NCBI GenBank assembly: GCA_018881555.1
Contig: JACAXG010000075.1
Coordinates: 3,702,477 to 3,766,476, forward strand
Origin: Amblyornis subalaris
Taxonomy: Eukaryota; Chordata; Aves; Passeriformes; Ptilonorhynchidae
Reading direction: 5' to 3'
DNA length: 64,000 nt
The notes beneath the pieces are model-generated. The model was not told where the DNA came from. It saw only the letters and a program-made list of their open reading frames with translations, and searched no databases. This document shows, piece by piece, positions 42,975 to 54,900 of the stretch (the first letter of the stretch is position 1; every line of letters starts with the position of its first letter). The position numbers and the translations under genes are program-made.

Positions 42975-45900
42975 ATGTGGGAGAAGATGGAGACCAAGAC
43001 GATCGTCTACGACCTGGACACCTCCGGGGGGCTGATGGAGGTGAGGCCCGGGACGCGGCGGGGGGGAACCGGACCAGGGAGGCCNTGGGGCTGCAAGATG
43101 GCGAGGGACCCCCCCCACCCCCGAGCCCCGTGGCCTTACAAGGAAGTGCGGAGGGACGGAGGCAGCTCGCCCGGNCCCCGGAGAGGCCCTGCCGGACACG
43201 GGGCGGGCGGGGCGGGCTCGGCCGGAGCTCTGTCCCCCCCCCGATCCCCTGCCGGAGGGCCCGGGGCCGCTGTCCCCCCGGCGGGCAAGGGGAGAAGGGC
43301 GCTGGGTCAGGGTCCGTGCAGCCCTTCAGAGCCCGCTCTGTCTGTGTGTGCATGTGCAGCAAATCCAGGCCCTCCTGGCTCCCCCCAAGAGCGAAGATGG
43401 GGAGAAGAAGAGCAGGAGGCCCGAGAAGGAGCCCAGGCGAAGTGGCAGGGCCACTAACCACGATAGCTGCGATAGCTGCAAGGAAGGAGGGGATCTGCTG
43501 TGCTGCGATCACTGCCCCGCCGCTTTCCACCTCCAGTGCTGGTAAGGCTCGGCGCTCTCTCCCTCCGAATCTGCCCAAAGCACCTTCCCTCCGGCCGCTC
43601 CCGCTTCCCGTTAGGTCTCGGGGAGGGGGGGGGCCGGGTGGAGCAGACAGGAACAAAAAGGAGGTGCAAACCCCACTCGGCTCCATCCTCCCCTGGACTA
43701 ATCCATAGCGGCCGAGGTGGACCCCCCCCCCCGCTGCTTTCTGGGGGGGTTGGGGGTCCACCCTCCGCCTTTCTTTTTGTGCTGAGCAGCGGGCGAGAGG
43801 CCTGGAGGAGGAGCGAGGCCGCTGGCTGCGCGGCCTGGCTGCCTTGGTGCTGCCCCTGCCCGGCCTTCCTCCCCCCCCGGCAAGGAACTTCCCCTCCTCA
43901 TCCCTCTCCAAGGGTGCCTGGCTTGAGGGGGGACCCTCCGGAGGGTCCTGTCTGGAGAGGGGGAAGCGCCGGTGCCGTCTCCGCACCAGGCCTGACGTTC
44001 CCAGCGCTTCCGTGCTGCTGCAGCTGCTGGGAATAATGGAGGTTGCTGTCTCTGTGTCTCCCTGCCTCACTGTTTACAATATGGCGACCTTCCTTTAAAT
44101 TATATTTTTATTCTCAGCGCCATTTTGGCTGCATATATGACTTCCAAACCCTCGCAGCGCTCCCCACAGTATCTCAAACGTGAAAATACCTTCCCTGTGG
44201 AAATCCAGGCCTCCAGACTTTAACGTTGGCCGGGTTTATTCCTTTCCCTCCTTTTTTCCCTTGCTCCTTACTCTTCCGACCTGCTTGTCTCATCCATAGG
44301 AGTGTCTGCTGTGAACTGGGGGGCTGTCGGGTGTTCTTGCTGGGAGTTGTGTGGCTTTGTTGATGAAGGCAGAGCTTTCTGCATGCAAATCTGGCAGCCG
44401 GCTGGGTGTCGAGGTGCGTGTGGAAGCAGTGGCAGAGCTCGAGGTACTGGAGGCTGCAGCGGGGTGGGCTCTTGCTGCCTTCCCTCACACCTTCCCAAGC
44501 TCTCTCGGCACAAAGCGACACCATGCCCAAGGCGCCTCAACTTTCTGCCCCAAAGTTTTTCGTTTTTCTGCACCCGGAGCTTGGATGCATCCGAGGCCGC
44601 TTTGCCGAAATCCCCCCTTTCAACAGTTGACACAGGCGGGCGGTTTGTGTTAAATTAGCGCAGCCAGAGTGGATAATGGAGTGGAGGAGGGAGCGGGACA
44701 AGTCAAACAGCTGGAGCTTGGGAGTACAGAGTATTCTTCCTTAGGGGAGATTTTTTAACCACATTCCTTTCTCTCTTTCATGCTTTGGAGCTTTGTTTGC
44801 CACCCTGTTACAGCTGTCTCTTCTGTGCTTTTTTTTTTCCTTCTGTTGTTTTTTTGTTTTTTTTTTTTTTGCTTTTTTCTGATTTTCATTTGCTTGCTGG
44901 CTATTCTGTGTTTCTGTGCTAATTGCAGGTCTCTGAACACTTATTAAACTGGTTGCTGATAGCAGGAAAGCTGAGTGTGTGGTCACAGTTCTGTAGGGAG
45001 TGTCCCGTTAGCAGCGTGTAGCCAGGCAAACCCGACAATGCTGTAGCATGCAGCCATGACATCATCCCTCCTACCCTGAGGAAGTGCTACTGGTGGTAGT
45101 GCAGATCCTCTAATATTTACTAGGAGGATAGTAATTATCATTATTTTACATCCAATGTCCTTGATGAGCTTTAATTTAAGGGTGGTTTTTTCCTTCTGCC
45201 GGGCATAGTTGCTTTCAGATGCAGCCGAACAGAGCCTTCTCTTAGTGAGGCTGGAGCGATGGCTAAAACTTCACGTTTTGCGATGGAAGAGCTGTGACTA
45301 AGGCTGTAGAGTGTCCTGGTTGACTCTGAATCCTGGTTAAACCTGACCATAAATGAGACCACTTTGTGCATGGCTGAATTGCATTGCTTAATTTAATGAG
45401 TTTTTTGTAGTTAGCGAGTGGGAAACAATCAGGCGAATCAGATACCTTTAAGGCTTTGGCTGTACCTGGCTTAGTTGCATTATAATTATATAAAATTTTT
45501 GTATAAAGGTATTATATAAATTATTAACTAGTCAGTGTTAAGAACAGAAATGAAAGGGACAATTCTGATTACTCTCTTTCACCCCCATTTGTTGCCTCTC
45601 ATGGGGTTTCTCAAGACATCCTTTGACAGTAGCCTGGACCCTGCCGTGGGAGATGGCACAGTGTGGAAAGGTTTCACCTAAAGGCCTCCAGCTTGGGCCT
45701 GGTTCAGCCTCCTTCCTCCTGGACCTTTGTTGGACCCTTGGCCATGGCCTTCAAGTGACCCAGGTTGTCTCGAAGGGATGCTTAGGTTTTGTTTTCATAT
45801 TTCTTCCCATTGCCTCCTACCTCTTGCTTAAAGTAAACTTCCGTTCTGGTGGTAAACTTAGGCATAAAGGCAGCACTTGCAACTTCCTTTCTGCCTCCCT

Positions 45901-48900
45901 TTTTTATTTAAAGAATAGCAGCTGTAATGCAAGGCTTGGTTTAAGTCATTTGAATAGCACTGCTGGGGCACTCTAACTTATTTGTGTTGACGGTTTACCT
46001 GTTCTTGGAGAATTTAGGGTAAGCTTTAGTACCAGGTTGAATTTATTATCAATATAGCATAACAAAAATTTAATAGTAGCTTTTAATTGATCTAGTTTGT
46101 GATCAGTTGATTAAAGCTGTAGAGGAGAGGCCATATTATAAAAGGAAAGGGGTGTGATTGGCCCAAGTCACGCAGTCAGTTGGAGTCAAACCCAGCTCAG
46201 TGGCCTAGGTTCTTCTGTATCATGTTGTTTAAGCCTGTAGTGAGCAAGTTGGTTTCGTTAGGTAAGCGTGTGGCCCTCAAACTTCAGCAGTTTGCCTTAA
46301 CTTCAGTTTAGCACTTAAACCCGTTGTCTTCTGCAGAAAATGGAAGGCATTTGGCCAAAACTCCCCAAACTTTCCTAGTCTGATAGTATTGCACATCTCT
46401 GGTGGTAAATAACACGTTTTGTTGGTACATGGTGGAATGACTGCTCTCCTGAATTAATGTGGGTGGAAGTGACTTCCCAATTCATCTGTCGGGGTGTCAG
46501 CTCTTCCCACAACTCCATTTTGGAATCACTGGTTCAGTGTAAAGCTGTTGGTGGTGCTGTGAGAGTGCAGGGGTCGGGAGGATTCCCAGCCTGGCTGCAG
46601 AAAAACTGGCCTAGTGGGAGGGATACAGGAACGTGTGAAATCGCTTCCAGATACTTAGTTTCAACATACTTGTATTAATATCACGGTCAGGTGACTCTTC
46701 TTCAGGTTTGAATTTACAGAGAGAGATTTTTTTGGGTCCTTAATAATTCTCAAAAAGAGAACGTGGGATTTTTAGCTCTGAAGTTGGTGTTTGGTTCTGC
46801 CGTTTGCCCATAATCTGCTGCTTTGGTTAACAGTGCAGAGTGCATTTCCATCCTGATGTTCTGCCTCAGCCCAGGCCCCTGGGGATGGTGCATGCTCCTT
46901 CTTTACATGATTGAAAACCCATTTTCCAGTGCTACTTCTATTCTTTCCCATTTATATCCTCCTCCTGGCAATGTGATTGTTAGAATTCCCTGTGTTTTCT
47001 TGAGCTTGTAGTAAACTTGATTCACGTTGAAGCGGGTTTGCAAAGTGACTGATGTTGCAAATTCATTATGAAGGATTAGAAAGATCCCCGGGAGAGGAAA
47101 AGTTTAGTTAACAAGCTGGGGGAGGGAAGTGACAACAGGAGGGAGAACCAACACAGAACAGTTTTGTGTTTGTTTTTTTCTCTCTCTCTTTATTTTTTTT
47201 AAAGTCTCCCTGCCCGAGTTTCTGGTTGGAGGAGCCCAAAAGCACAAACCTCTCTGAATGCTGCGGTTCAAGTCCTTCTTGTAAAATCTCACGCCGCTGG
47301 CTCTGCAGCTCTGCTGGCATGGCAGAGTGACCTCAGTTGCCTAAAGCTGACCAGTTATGTAAACAGACAGTGCCAGTTTTGTGGCACTGCCCAGCAGAAA
47401 GGTTCCTCATAGCTGGGGTTCCTCACTGCTGCGCTGGAAGAAGTGCGTTGTGTCTGTACTGGGGCCTGCTACCTCCATCAAACTTCTTGCAACACCTCGT
47501 GTTTATATTTACCGTGTTTGGCTCGTTTCCCCTCAGATTTGGCAGTCTTCACCCAAGTGCTGGTGTCGAAGAACAGGAGTAACAGAGCTGCAAAGAGCAG
47601 CAGAGGAAGCTAAACTAGAGTTTTGTGTATTTGCTGTGAGTCACATTGTTTTAGTGCTTCGAACAAAGAATGGAAAAGAGTTGTGTTTGGCTCGTAGGAC
47701 ATTGATAACTCTTTCCGCACCTTACTCAGTCTAAAATGTCCTGCTTTATCTTTGGCATTTGTTCTAGCTTTGGGTTTTTACATGAATATGCATTCTCTGC
47801 GAGGGGAGCAAAACAATGGCCTGTCTTATTGTCTCAGTTAATCCTTCTCTTAATGGTCATCTTGGGCTGCCTCAGGGGGTTCAGGTGAATCTTAGAATGG
47901 TCTGAAACATCTCGTGCTGCAAGGAATAGGTAACAGGATGTCTGGTAAGGTGCTGGAGAGGCAAACTTGCTACCTAATAGTGGCTAGGAACAGGGTTTCA
48001 GTACATCAAATTGCATTACAGCTTCAAAAAAGCTTGTAGTTTTAAGTGCAGAAAGTTTTTATTATGAGGCTTTCTGTTTGTTTGGTTTTTTTTTACAGTA
48101 AATGACTGGCAAACCCTACTTTAATGTTTATGTAATTGCATATTGAAGGTCAGAGTAAGCTGTTCTGTTCCCAACGTTTAAATGTATCCATCTTAACCGA
48201 TACTTTGTTAAAACAATACTAGTTTAAGTATGTGCTTTCAAAAAACCCCCAACTTTTGTTTTTATGTATCTCTAGTTCTGATATTTTGGTAGTTTGGGGC
48301 CAGTCTAGCCTGGGTCCTGAGGCAGAAGGAAGTGATTGCCGTGGCTGGATTTCTGGGAGCAGAGGGTCACTGCGTGTGTGCCTGCAGATGTGGTAACATG
48401 ATCAGTCTTGGCAGCTGTGCTCAGCAAAGTTGTACCAATGAGATTTTTCACTCTCCTTATTTTGTCCTAAATCTCACAGTGCAAAGGCAGATAAGGTCAG
48501 CTTAAATCTATCCACTTCAGCTGAGGGCTTCAGAAAACCATTCACAGTAAGAATTTGATGAACTTGTGATTTGGTGACTTGCAAACCACCACTCTCACCT
48601 GTGTGCGTGGACGTTGCTTGTGGTAAACGGAGCATGAGCAGATTTTGCAGTGTGGGCAAGAATTGGGACTGCTGCCATTCCCAACATCAGCGTGGAGTGG
48701 TAGGAGCAAGACATTGGGATTCTAAAGTCAGGGTTTGGAAGTCGAGGAGGAGGATGTTTAACTGCTTAACTTAGGCTTTCCCTTCAGACATGGCTGCTGC
48801 ATGGACTGGTGTTACATCAAACACCCACATTGTTCCAGAGCTGTCTGAAAGGGCACAGTGGGAGACTGTGAACAAGGAAAATTCTCCATCGTTTAGTACC

Positions 48901-51900
48901 TTGGCTTAGGAAAGTGCCAGTTTTGTGTTGACCATGACTTGTGGAACTGAGAAGTCTTTTTTTGTGCTGCTGTGGGGTCCATTTTTGAGTTGGCTCCTCA
49001 GGATCAGGAGGCTGCAGCGGTTTGTTTCAAGGTGGGGTTCAGTGCTTTGTTCCTGCTGCTCCAGAGCTGGTCTTTCCTGGTATGTCAGCCTGGAGGCATG
49101 ACTCACGGGAGCCTTTCACAACATGGAAAGGTCTTCCCAGAGGAATTCCAGCTCCTCCAGGCATTTGCAAAGGAAATTCTTAATTGGATTAGATTCATAA
49201 TACTAATCTGCTAATGACTGTTTGTTATGGAGATCTTGGCACTATCTTGTAAATATATTCACCTTCTTTTAGCTGCCTTATGTCTTTTTATCACATACAA
49301 GCTCAGCGTTGTTAAGATTGTACTGCCGCCAGCAGATCTGATAGTTGGGAATGGGAGGACTACTGTGTTTATTACACAAGATCATATAATGCTCATAATT
49401 CTTCCCTCTCTCTCTCCCCATTTCTCAGTGTTGTTTTAGGTGGGGTAGTAAAAGGGAAGCAGTGGTAATTGGCATGTCTGACATCCGGCTGTACGTCTCT
49501 TACCGAGGGTGTGAAGGACATCCCGGGTGGGGAGTGCCCCTGTGCAGTTGTCAGTGACAGAACTGTGTATTTTTAGTAAGAATCAAGACCAAACAGGCAT
49601 TTCCCTCCCCTAAAACAGAGCTTTTTTGGGTTGTGGGTGCTGCTGTGTTGGTGTGAGGAACACCTGCAGGAGAGCAGGGCTCCTGTGTTTCCCTGTGTAA
49701 GATAGAGTCTATTTGATGTTTCAGTTGTAGCATCGATACTGAAACAGTTTTTCAACACTAACATAAATTCTTCNGTTTATTGACCGACACCAGTGGATGT
49801 TAAACTGCTTTTGTTGCTAGACTGACTCACTAGTACGTGTCAGGTTCTTGAGTTTTTCCTGTGCTCTGGAGCCTTTCTTAATCCTTGAGTCAGTAGCAAA
49901 TAGCAGGAATCTGCTGTGAAGAAAGGGAGCAGTTATTTCCAGAGTAGGAAGGAGGTGTATCTCCCTGAAAGCAAGTGTGCCAGTCTGAATATTTAGGAAG
50001 TGCTATTTGTTGGAATATAAATCNTGTGAGAAGGATGTACCCGTTTTGTTTTTTTAAACCAGTCAGGAAGTTCTCTTGGACTTGTGAAAATGCAAATGTA
50101 TCTGGGGATATAACATGGCTTTGTTACAGGGGTATGAAAGAAGTGAGTGTAAGCAAAAAGCATCTTGCCACGTCAGGTTACTGGCTAGACTTGTGATTTT
50201 TGTGACACAGATTGTCAGAGCTGGCTTTTCTTTCTTATAGTAATCGATTTATGCTGTCTCCAGCTCCACTGCTCACTAGATGTCTGCCCAGCTTCCTCGA
50301 AGGAACACTGCAGTATCCAGTAACTGTAAGCTGAGTAAAAATAGTGTTGTAGCTTCCCTTTAATAAAGGGGTTGACAGATGCCAGTTGTAATGCAATCAC
50401 ATACCTTTTTAGGGTATGGAGTAAATTCTGCCTATAGCCAAAAATGAAAAAAAAAAAAAAAATAAAGTTGTATAAGTCATTCTTCCTGTTGGTGTATCAG
50501 GTCTTGAGCACAAAAGGCAAAGAGCATCTCAGCCAGCTGGGGGGAATCGAGTGCCTGAACCCAACTCTAACCCATTTCTGCTGACGTCTGCTCTGCACGA
50601 TCACTGGAAGCAAACTAGATGGAGCTGGAGATTACCGACTTTGAACCCTGCAGAAAGCAGTGGCCTGAGGATACAATTTAGCAGGCTGAAAACCCCATGC
50701 TGAATTTCTGGCAAGCGCTAGTGATTGGTGTGAAACACCTGCCTGTACAGCTTCTGACTTTGGGCACGGCATCATGTGAACTTCCCAGTGATCTCCGTCT
50801 AGAATAGCAACAGGAGCAAGATATGAAGGTGATCCGGAAAAGGCAGAAAAGAACGTATGCCCTGCTCTAAGGGGTTTTTTTTTTGGTGGATATTTCTGTC
50901 TCTGCCCTTTTTTCTCTCTTCGCCAGCGTTCTTGGGAAAGCCTAGTCCACATGTAGATGTCAGAATTATACTTCACTTGTGCCTGTGTGAAGACAAATTC
51001 ATGCTATTGCTTTTATGGGTCTGCCCTTCATCCTCTTCTGATGTGCTGCTTTCCTTTTTTCCACCTTATTGCTGCTGTCCTTTCACCCCTGTCTCCTTTG
51101 AACACATTCAATATGGCTGGGGCTGAATATGTTCACTTCTCAGAAACCTCTCAGACCTGTGTTTTGATTATTTTTTTTCCCACCAGAGATGTCTCTTCAT
51201 TTATTGTTCTTTAAAGACAAAATTGGATGAAGTGATTCTCACCAGGGCTGTGTTGTTCCTCAGCCTCCTTTCTTTTCCCTGATGCTGCCCTATGTGTCAT
51301 CCTGCTTTGAGAAGATGACTTCTAATCTGTTAAGAAGATGGTGCTATAAAGACCTGAACACTTAATAATGAACCTGGACATTGAATTCAGGCTATTGTTA
51401 CTATTGTCTGCAGCACAGGCATGAGTGATGCCTGGGAAAGAAACAGGAGTCAGGATGTGCAGAATGTCTGAATTTCTGTGTCTGACCCACATTTTTCAAA
51501 GTCAACAATTCTTCCTATCAACTTCCATGGTTTCTGCTTATCAATACAAAGCTGGATGGTTCCCTAGGCAAATATGTCTCAAATATCAGAGTTTATAACC
51601 AGTCAAACTAATTGAAAAATAATAATCAAAAAACCTCACTGTGGTACTGGGGGTATTATACACTTTTTGATGCATATTTATTTTTATATATGTATATTTG
51701 GGTTTACATATATGTGGAAATTTGATATCTTAAAAAAACAATAATTTTTTTGTCAACTGTTAATGAGGGTAATAACTAACAGGTTGTCTAGGGAATGGTC
51801 TCTGTGGGCCAGGTTCTTTCTATAAATAGAAGTAACTAATTACATCAGATGATCACATGTTTACATGCAGCTTATCCAGTTTGTTGGACCCTCCTGCTTG

Positions 51901-54900
51901 TCAGGTTGGAGGCAAAAAAGTTGTACTTCGTGCCCTTGGAGGAAACTTTCCTGATTCCCTGTGAACCTCGGGATTGCCTGTGCATAAGGGGCACAGGAAG
52001 GAGGTAGGACCCCCAGTGAAGGTAGGAAGGGAGTTGAGGTAAGGTAGATAACACCTGCTTCCATGAGGTTCTCTTCCCAGGATGAGACTAGCAGGAGTGG
52101 TTTGATGAAGGACACAAGTCAATAGGTTCACTGGTGTTGAAATTCACAGAATACTTCCAAAATTTACAGTACACTTGTGAAATGGTACCTGGCTTTTAGG
52201 AGCATGGTGGTGCTGCTGTCAGAGACTGGGACTGTTGGCCAAACCCTTGCAATTTTGAACACTGGCTGCTTTAGAAGGTAGAAATAAGCACACACTGAAT
52301 GAGATTTTGGGATCTGGCATACCCAGCCAGAATGCTGCTACTTAAACTTCTAAGAGTTCAAGTCTTCCTCCTCTTGTAGCATCATGTAGACAGATAATAT
52401 TAGTGTACCTTTATTTTTTCCTTGCATGCATCTTGTTTCTCGCTGTCTGCCCATATAATGGAGTTTTAATCCTGCTTCTGTTTTCTGTCTGTTGCTGAAC
52501 CCTTATTTCCAACTCTGGCCATGCTGTTGGAAAGATGCATGCTAAGCAGANGCAGTGTTCCAGATGATGGGATAATTGGTGACCTGTGAAACGGTCATTT
52601 TGGGTCCCTTCCTTGCATAGTGGCAGCCAAAATAATCATGTTCTGACCTGTTCGGTGGTGTCCAGGGCTCCTTGCTGGATTTTACTGATTTAGAACTTCT
52701 TATGTGCGTGCTAAAGGCTTTCACTTCAGTGTAAACAAAGTTATGCTGGCTGCTGTCAAGCTTTTTTCACTGGTTGCCTCAGGAGTTGTTGCACCACAGG
52801 TAGAAGTATAGTGGGTGATGGTCTGTAGTTAATGTGAATTGTGCTGCTGGCTGCAAATAGGTGTAACTTAAAAATAATGTGAGCCTAATAGAGGCCAGAA
52901 AGTTCCTGAAACTGTTAGTTTTAATGTGATCGGGTCAGGCTTACAGGTCTGTAAAGAACAAAAATTATGCCGGGCTTATCTAAAGTTTGGTGGTCTATGC
53001 ATTGGTGCTTGAGAAATCTTTGGCTTCTTCAGGAAGATTGTTCCTTGTACAGCTGAGTGTCACGATTTATCCATGTTAATGTGCAGAACTTGGAGACTTC
53101 ACTAAATAATTTGCACTGAGGAATAATCCTGACAGTAGTGGAGGTGAGGAGGGAGCTGAGAGTGTTCCTAATCACCACCTCTAAGGTAATTGGAGTCTGA
53201 CTTCTCTCTTCAGAAGCTCTGTGTTGATGCAAGAGTACAAGAGGAAGGTAAGGGAGTTGCAGTGGGGAGGAACTTGCCGCAGGCTGCAGCTGTTGGCTTG
53301 TTTGGTGTGGTTTTATTCTGTCTAAGGTAGAGGCTCAGGGTTCCAGGTGTCCTCCTCCACCCGGGTTTGGGAGCAGCTGTGAGCAGAAGTGTGTAACTTG
53401 GGCACAGTAAAAATGTTCCAAAGAGCTGAATTTGTAAATGATGCAACTTTTCCCGTTTCTCAAAGGGGCTCTTGTAATGCACTGACAGTGAGGTTGGTTT
53501 CCTGGTTTGTTTTAGCTGCCATTGAGGCCCTGCTGTAGGAAGCCAGGGAGCCTTGTTCTTTATGAAGCTGGTAGAACAGCTGTAGCTCTATCCATCATAG
53601 GGATAAATAGGAGTCCCATAGTAGAGCGAAAGCCTTCTTCCTTTAACTGGCAAACATAACCAGCATCCTTCACTATCAGCCTGTCATTGAGTCTTGGTAA
53701 GTTAATTAAGTTTCCTGAGAAGGAAAAATGTGTTTGCCTGCATTTTTTCATGGGGTTACTCTTAGCCCCCGCACAGAAAAAAATATTTAAGTCCGATTGT
53801 TGAAAACAACTGACATGAAAGACAAGTTATTGAAGAAAGCTTCACCAAGCACTAGTTTGTTTTCCTGCCACCATTATCCCAGCTGGTAGCTGGCTGTATC
53901 CTGGTGGGTCCAAAAGTAGTGTCAACGTGCCTTTGACGCAAGATGGCCAGGAATGCAGTGTGTAAATAACCTCAGGTCTGCTTATAACTGGTTCCTTTGA
54001 GAGCTACGGCTCAGTTTGTATTGGAGAAGGTGCCATTCCTTGGAGCTCTTGTTTACCTATTTATTGAGGTCAGCAAAGTGAGGAGTAATTACAGGATTTA
54101 GACTTGACAACGGGCATCTGATGTATGAGAGCTCCAGAGTGTGAAATTGAAAAGCTAAGTGGCTTCATGCTATTGTTTGCTTGATAAAAACTCCTAATAT
54201 ACTCTTGAAGATTTTTTTATTTTGTCATAGCCATTTAAGTTTTATTTAAGGGATATAAGCATTGCGTTCTGTCCATGGCAGCGCAATGCTCGACAACGCA
54301 TCTGATATGAATTTCAGGAGANACTAAACTTTTTTAGAAAAAACCATGAGACTGATATTATATGGCAAGTGACTTTGTGTCAGTGTAGTGGTTTTTGACT
54401 AGGCAGTGATAAACATCTCCTTTAATTTTCAGAGGCTTTGTATGAGTTGGTCTTCCAGGTGTCTGTAAGTCAGCCTGTGTTTCTCAGAGCTGTCTTTGTC
54501 TTAAATGCAGAAACATGTTCTGCTGAGCAGGTTTGATTTGGGGTCACACCAAACCTCCCAGGTAAACAGCAGTGGCCACCACTCTTGCCTGTGATGACAG
54601 GAGGGGAAACTTTCTGAAATGAAGGGTTAGTGAAATTGTACTGAAAAGCGCAACTGACTGGTGTGTAGTTGAAAGGAGATGTGTTGTAACCGAAGATAAA
54701 GTGGGAGCTGTACAATTCCAGGTCCTGTTGGCAGCAAACACTGGCGGCTGGAGCTGTGCATGCTAATGAACCCATGAAAGATAGGGAGAAAAGGGCCGTG
54801 GTGCTCCTGCCAAAGTGCTAATTCTTACCTTGCTTATGAAGATCAAGTATCTTGTTCAGATTTAAAAATCAGTTTCTTTTATGCTTACAGTAAAAGGTTG

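Larger units (their letters stand above)
42185..43345 (+). promoter_or_regulatory. PHF12: PHF12 CpG-island promoter
   Basis: CpG density rises abruptly here and falls after PHF12 exon 1. Visible motifs: a perfect CRE, TGACGTCA (42235-42242); TTACGTCA (42335-42342); four NRF1-type palindromes (42391-42402, 42477-42488, 42571-42582, 42610-42621); GC boxes around 42418-42450; and a YY1-type AAGATGGCG at 43095-43103, just inside intron 1. No TATA box was seen. A TATA-less, broadly expressed housekeeping promoter is inferred. The transcription start cannot be fixed. Confidence 0.85.

Noticed and set aside
42340..44070. Minus-strand open frame of 576 codons over the PHF12 promoter
   Set aside because: It spans the CpG island, exons 1-2 and intron 2 of PHF12 on the other strand. 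It is Arg/Pro/Gly-rich low complexity with undetermined bases and no homology; stop codons are simply rare in such GC-rich DNA.
50446..50466. Processed pseudogene ending at the A17 run
   Set aside because: No coding remnant, flanking duplication or gene match precedes it; poly(A) alone is not enough.
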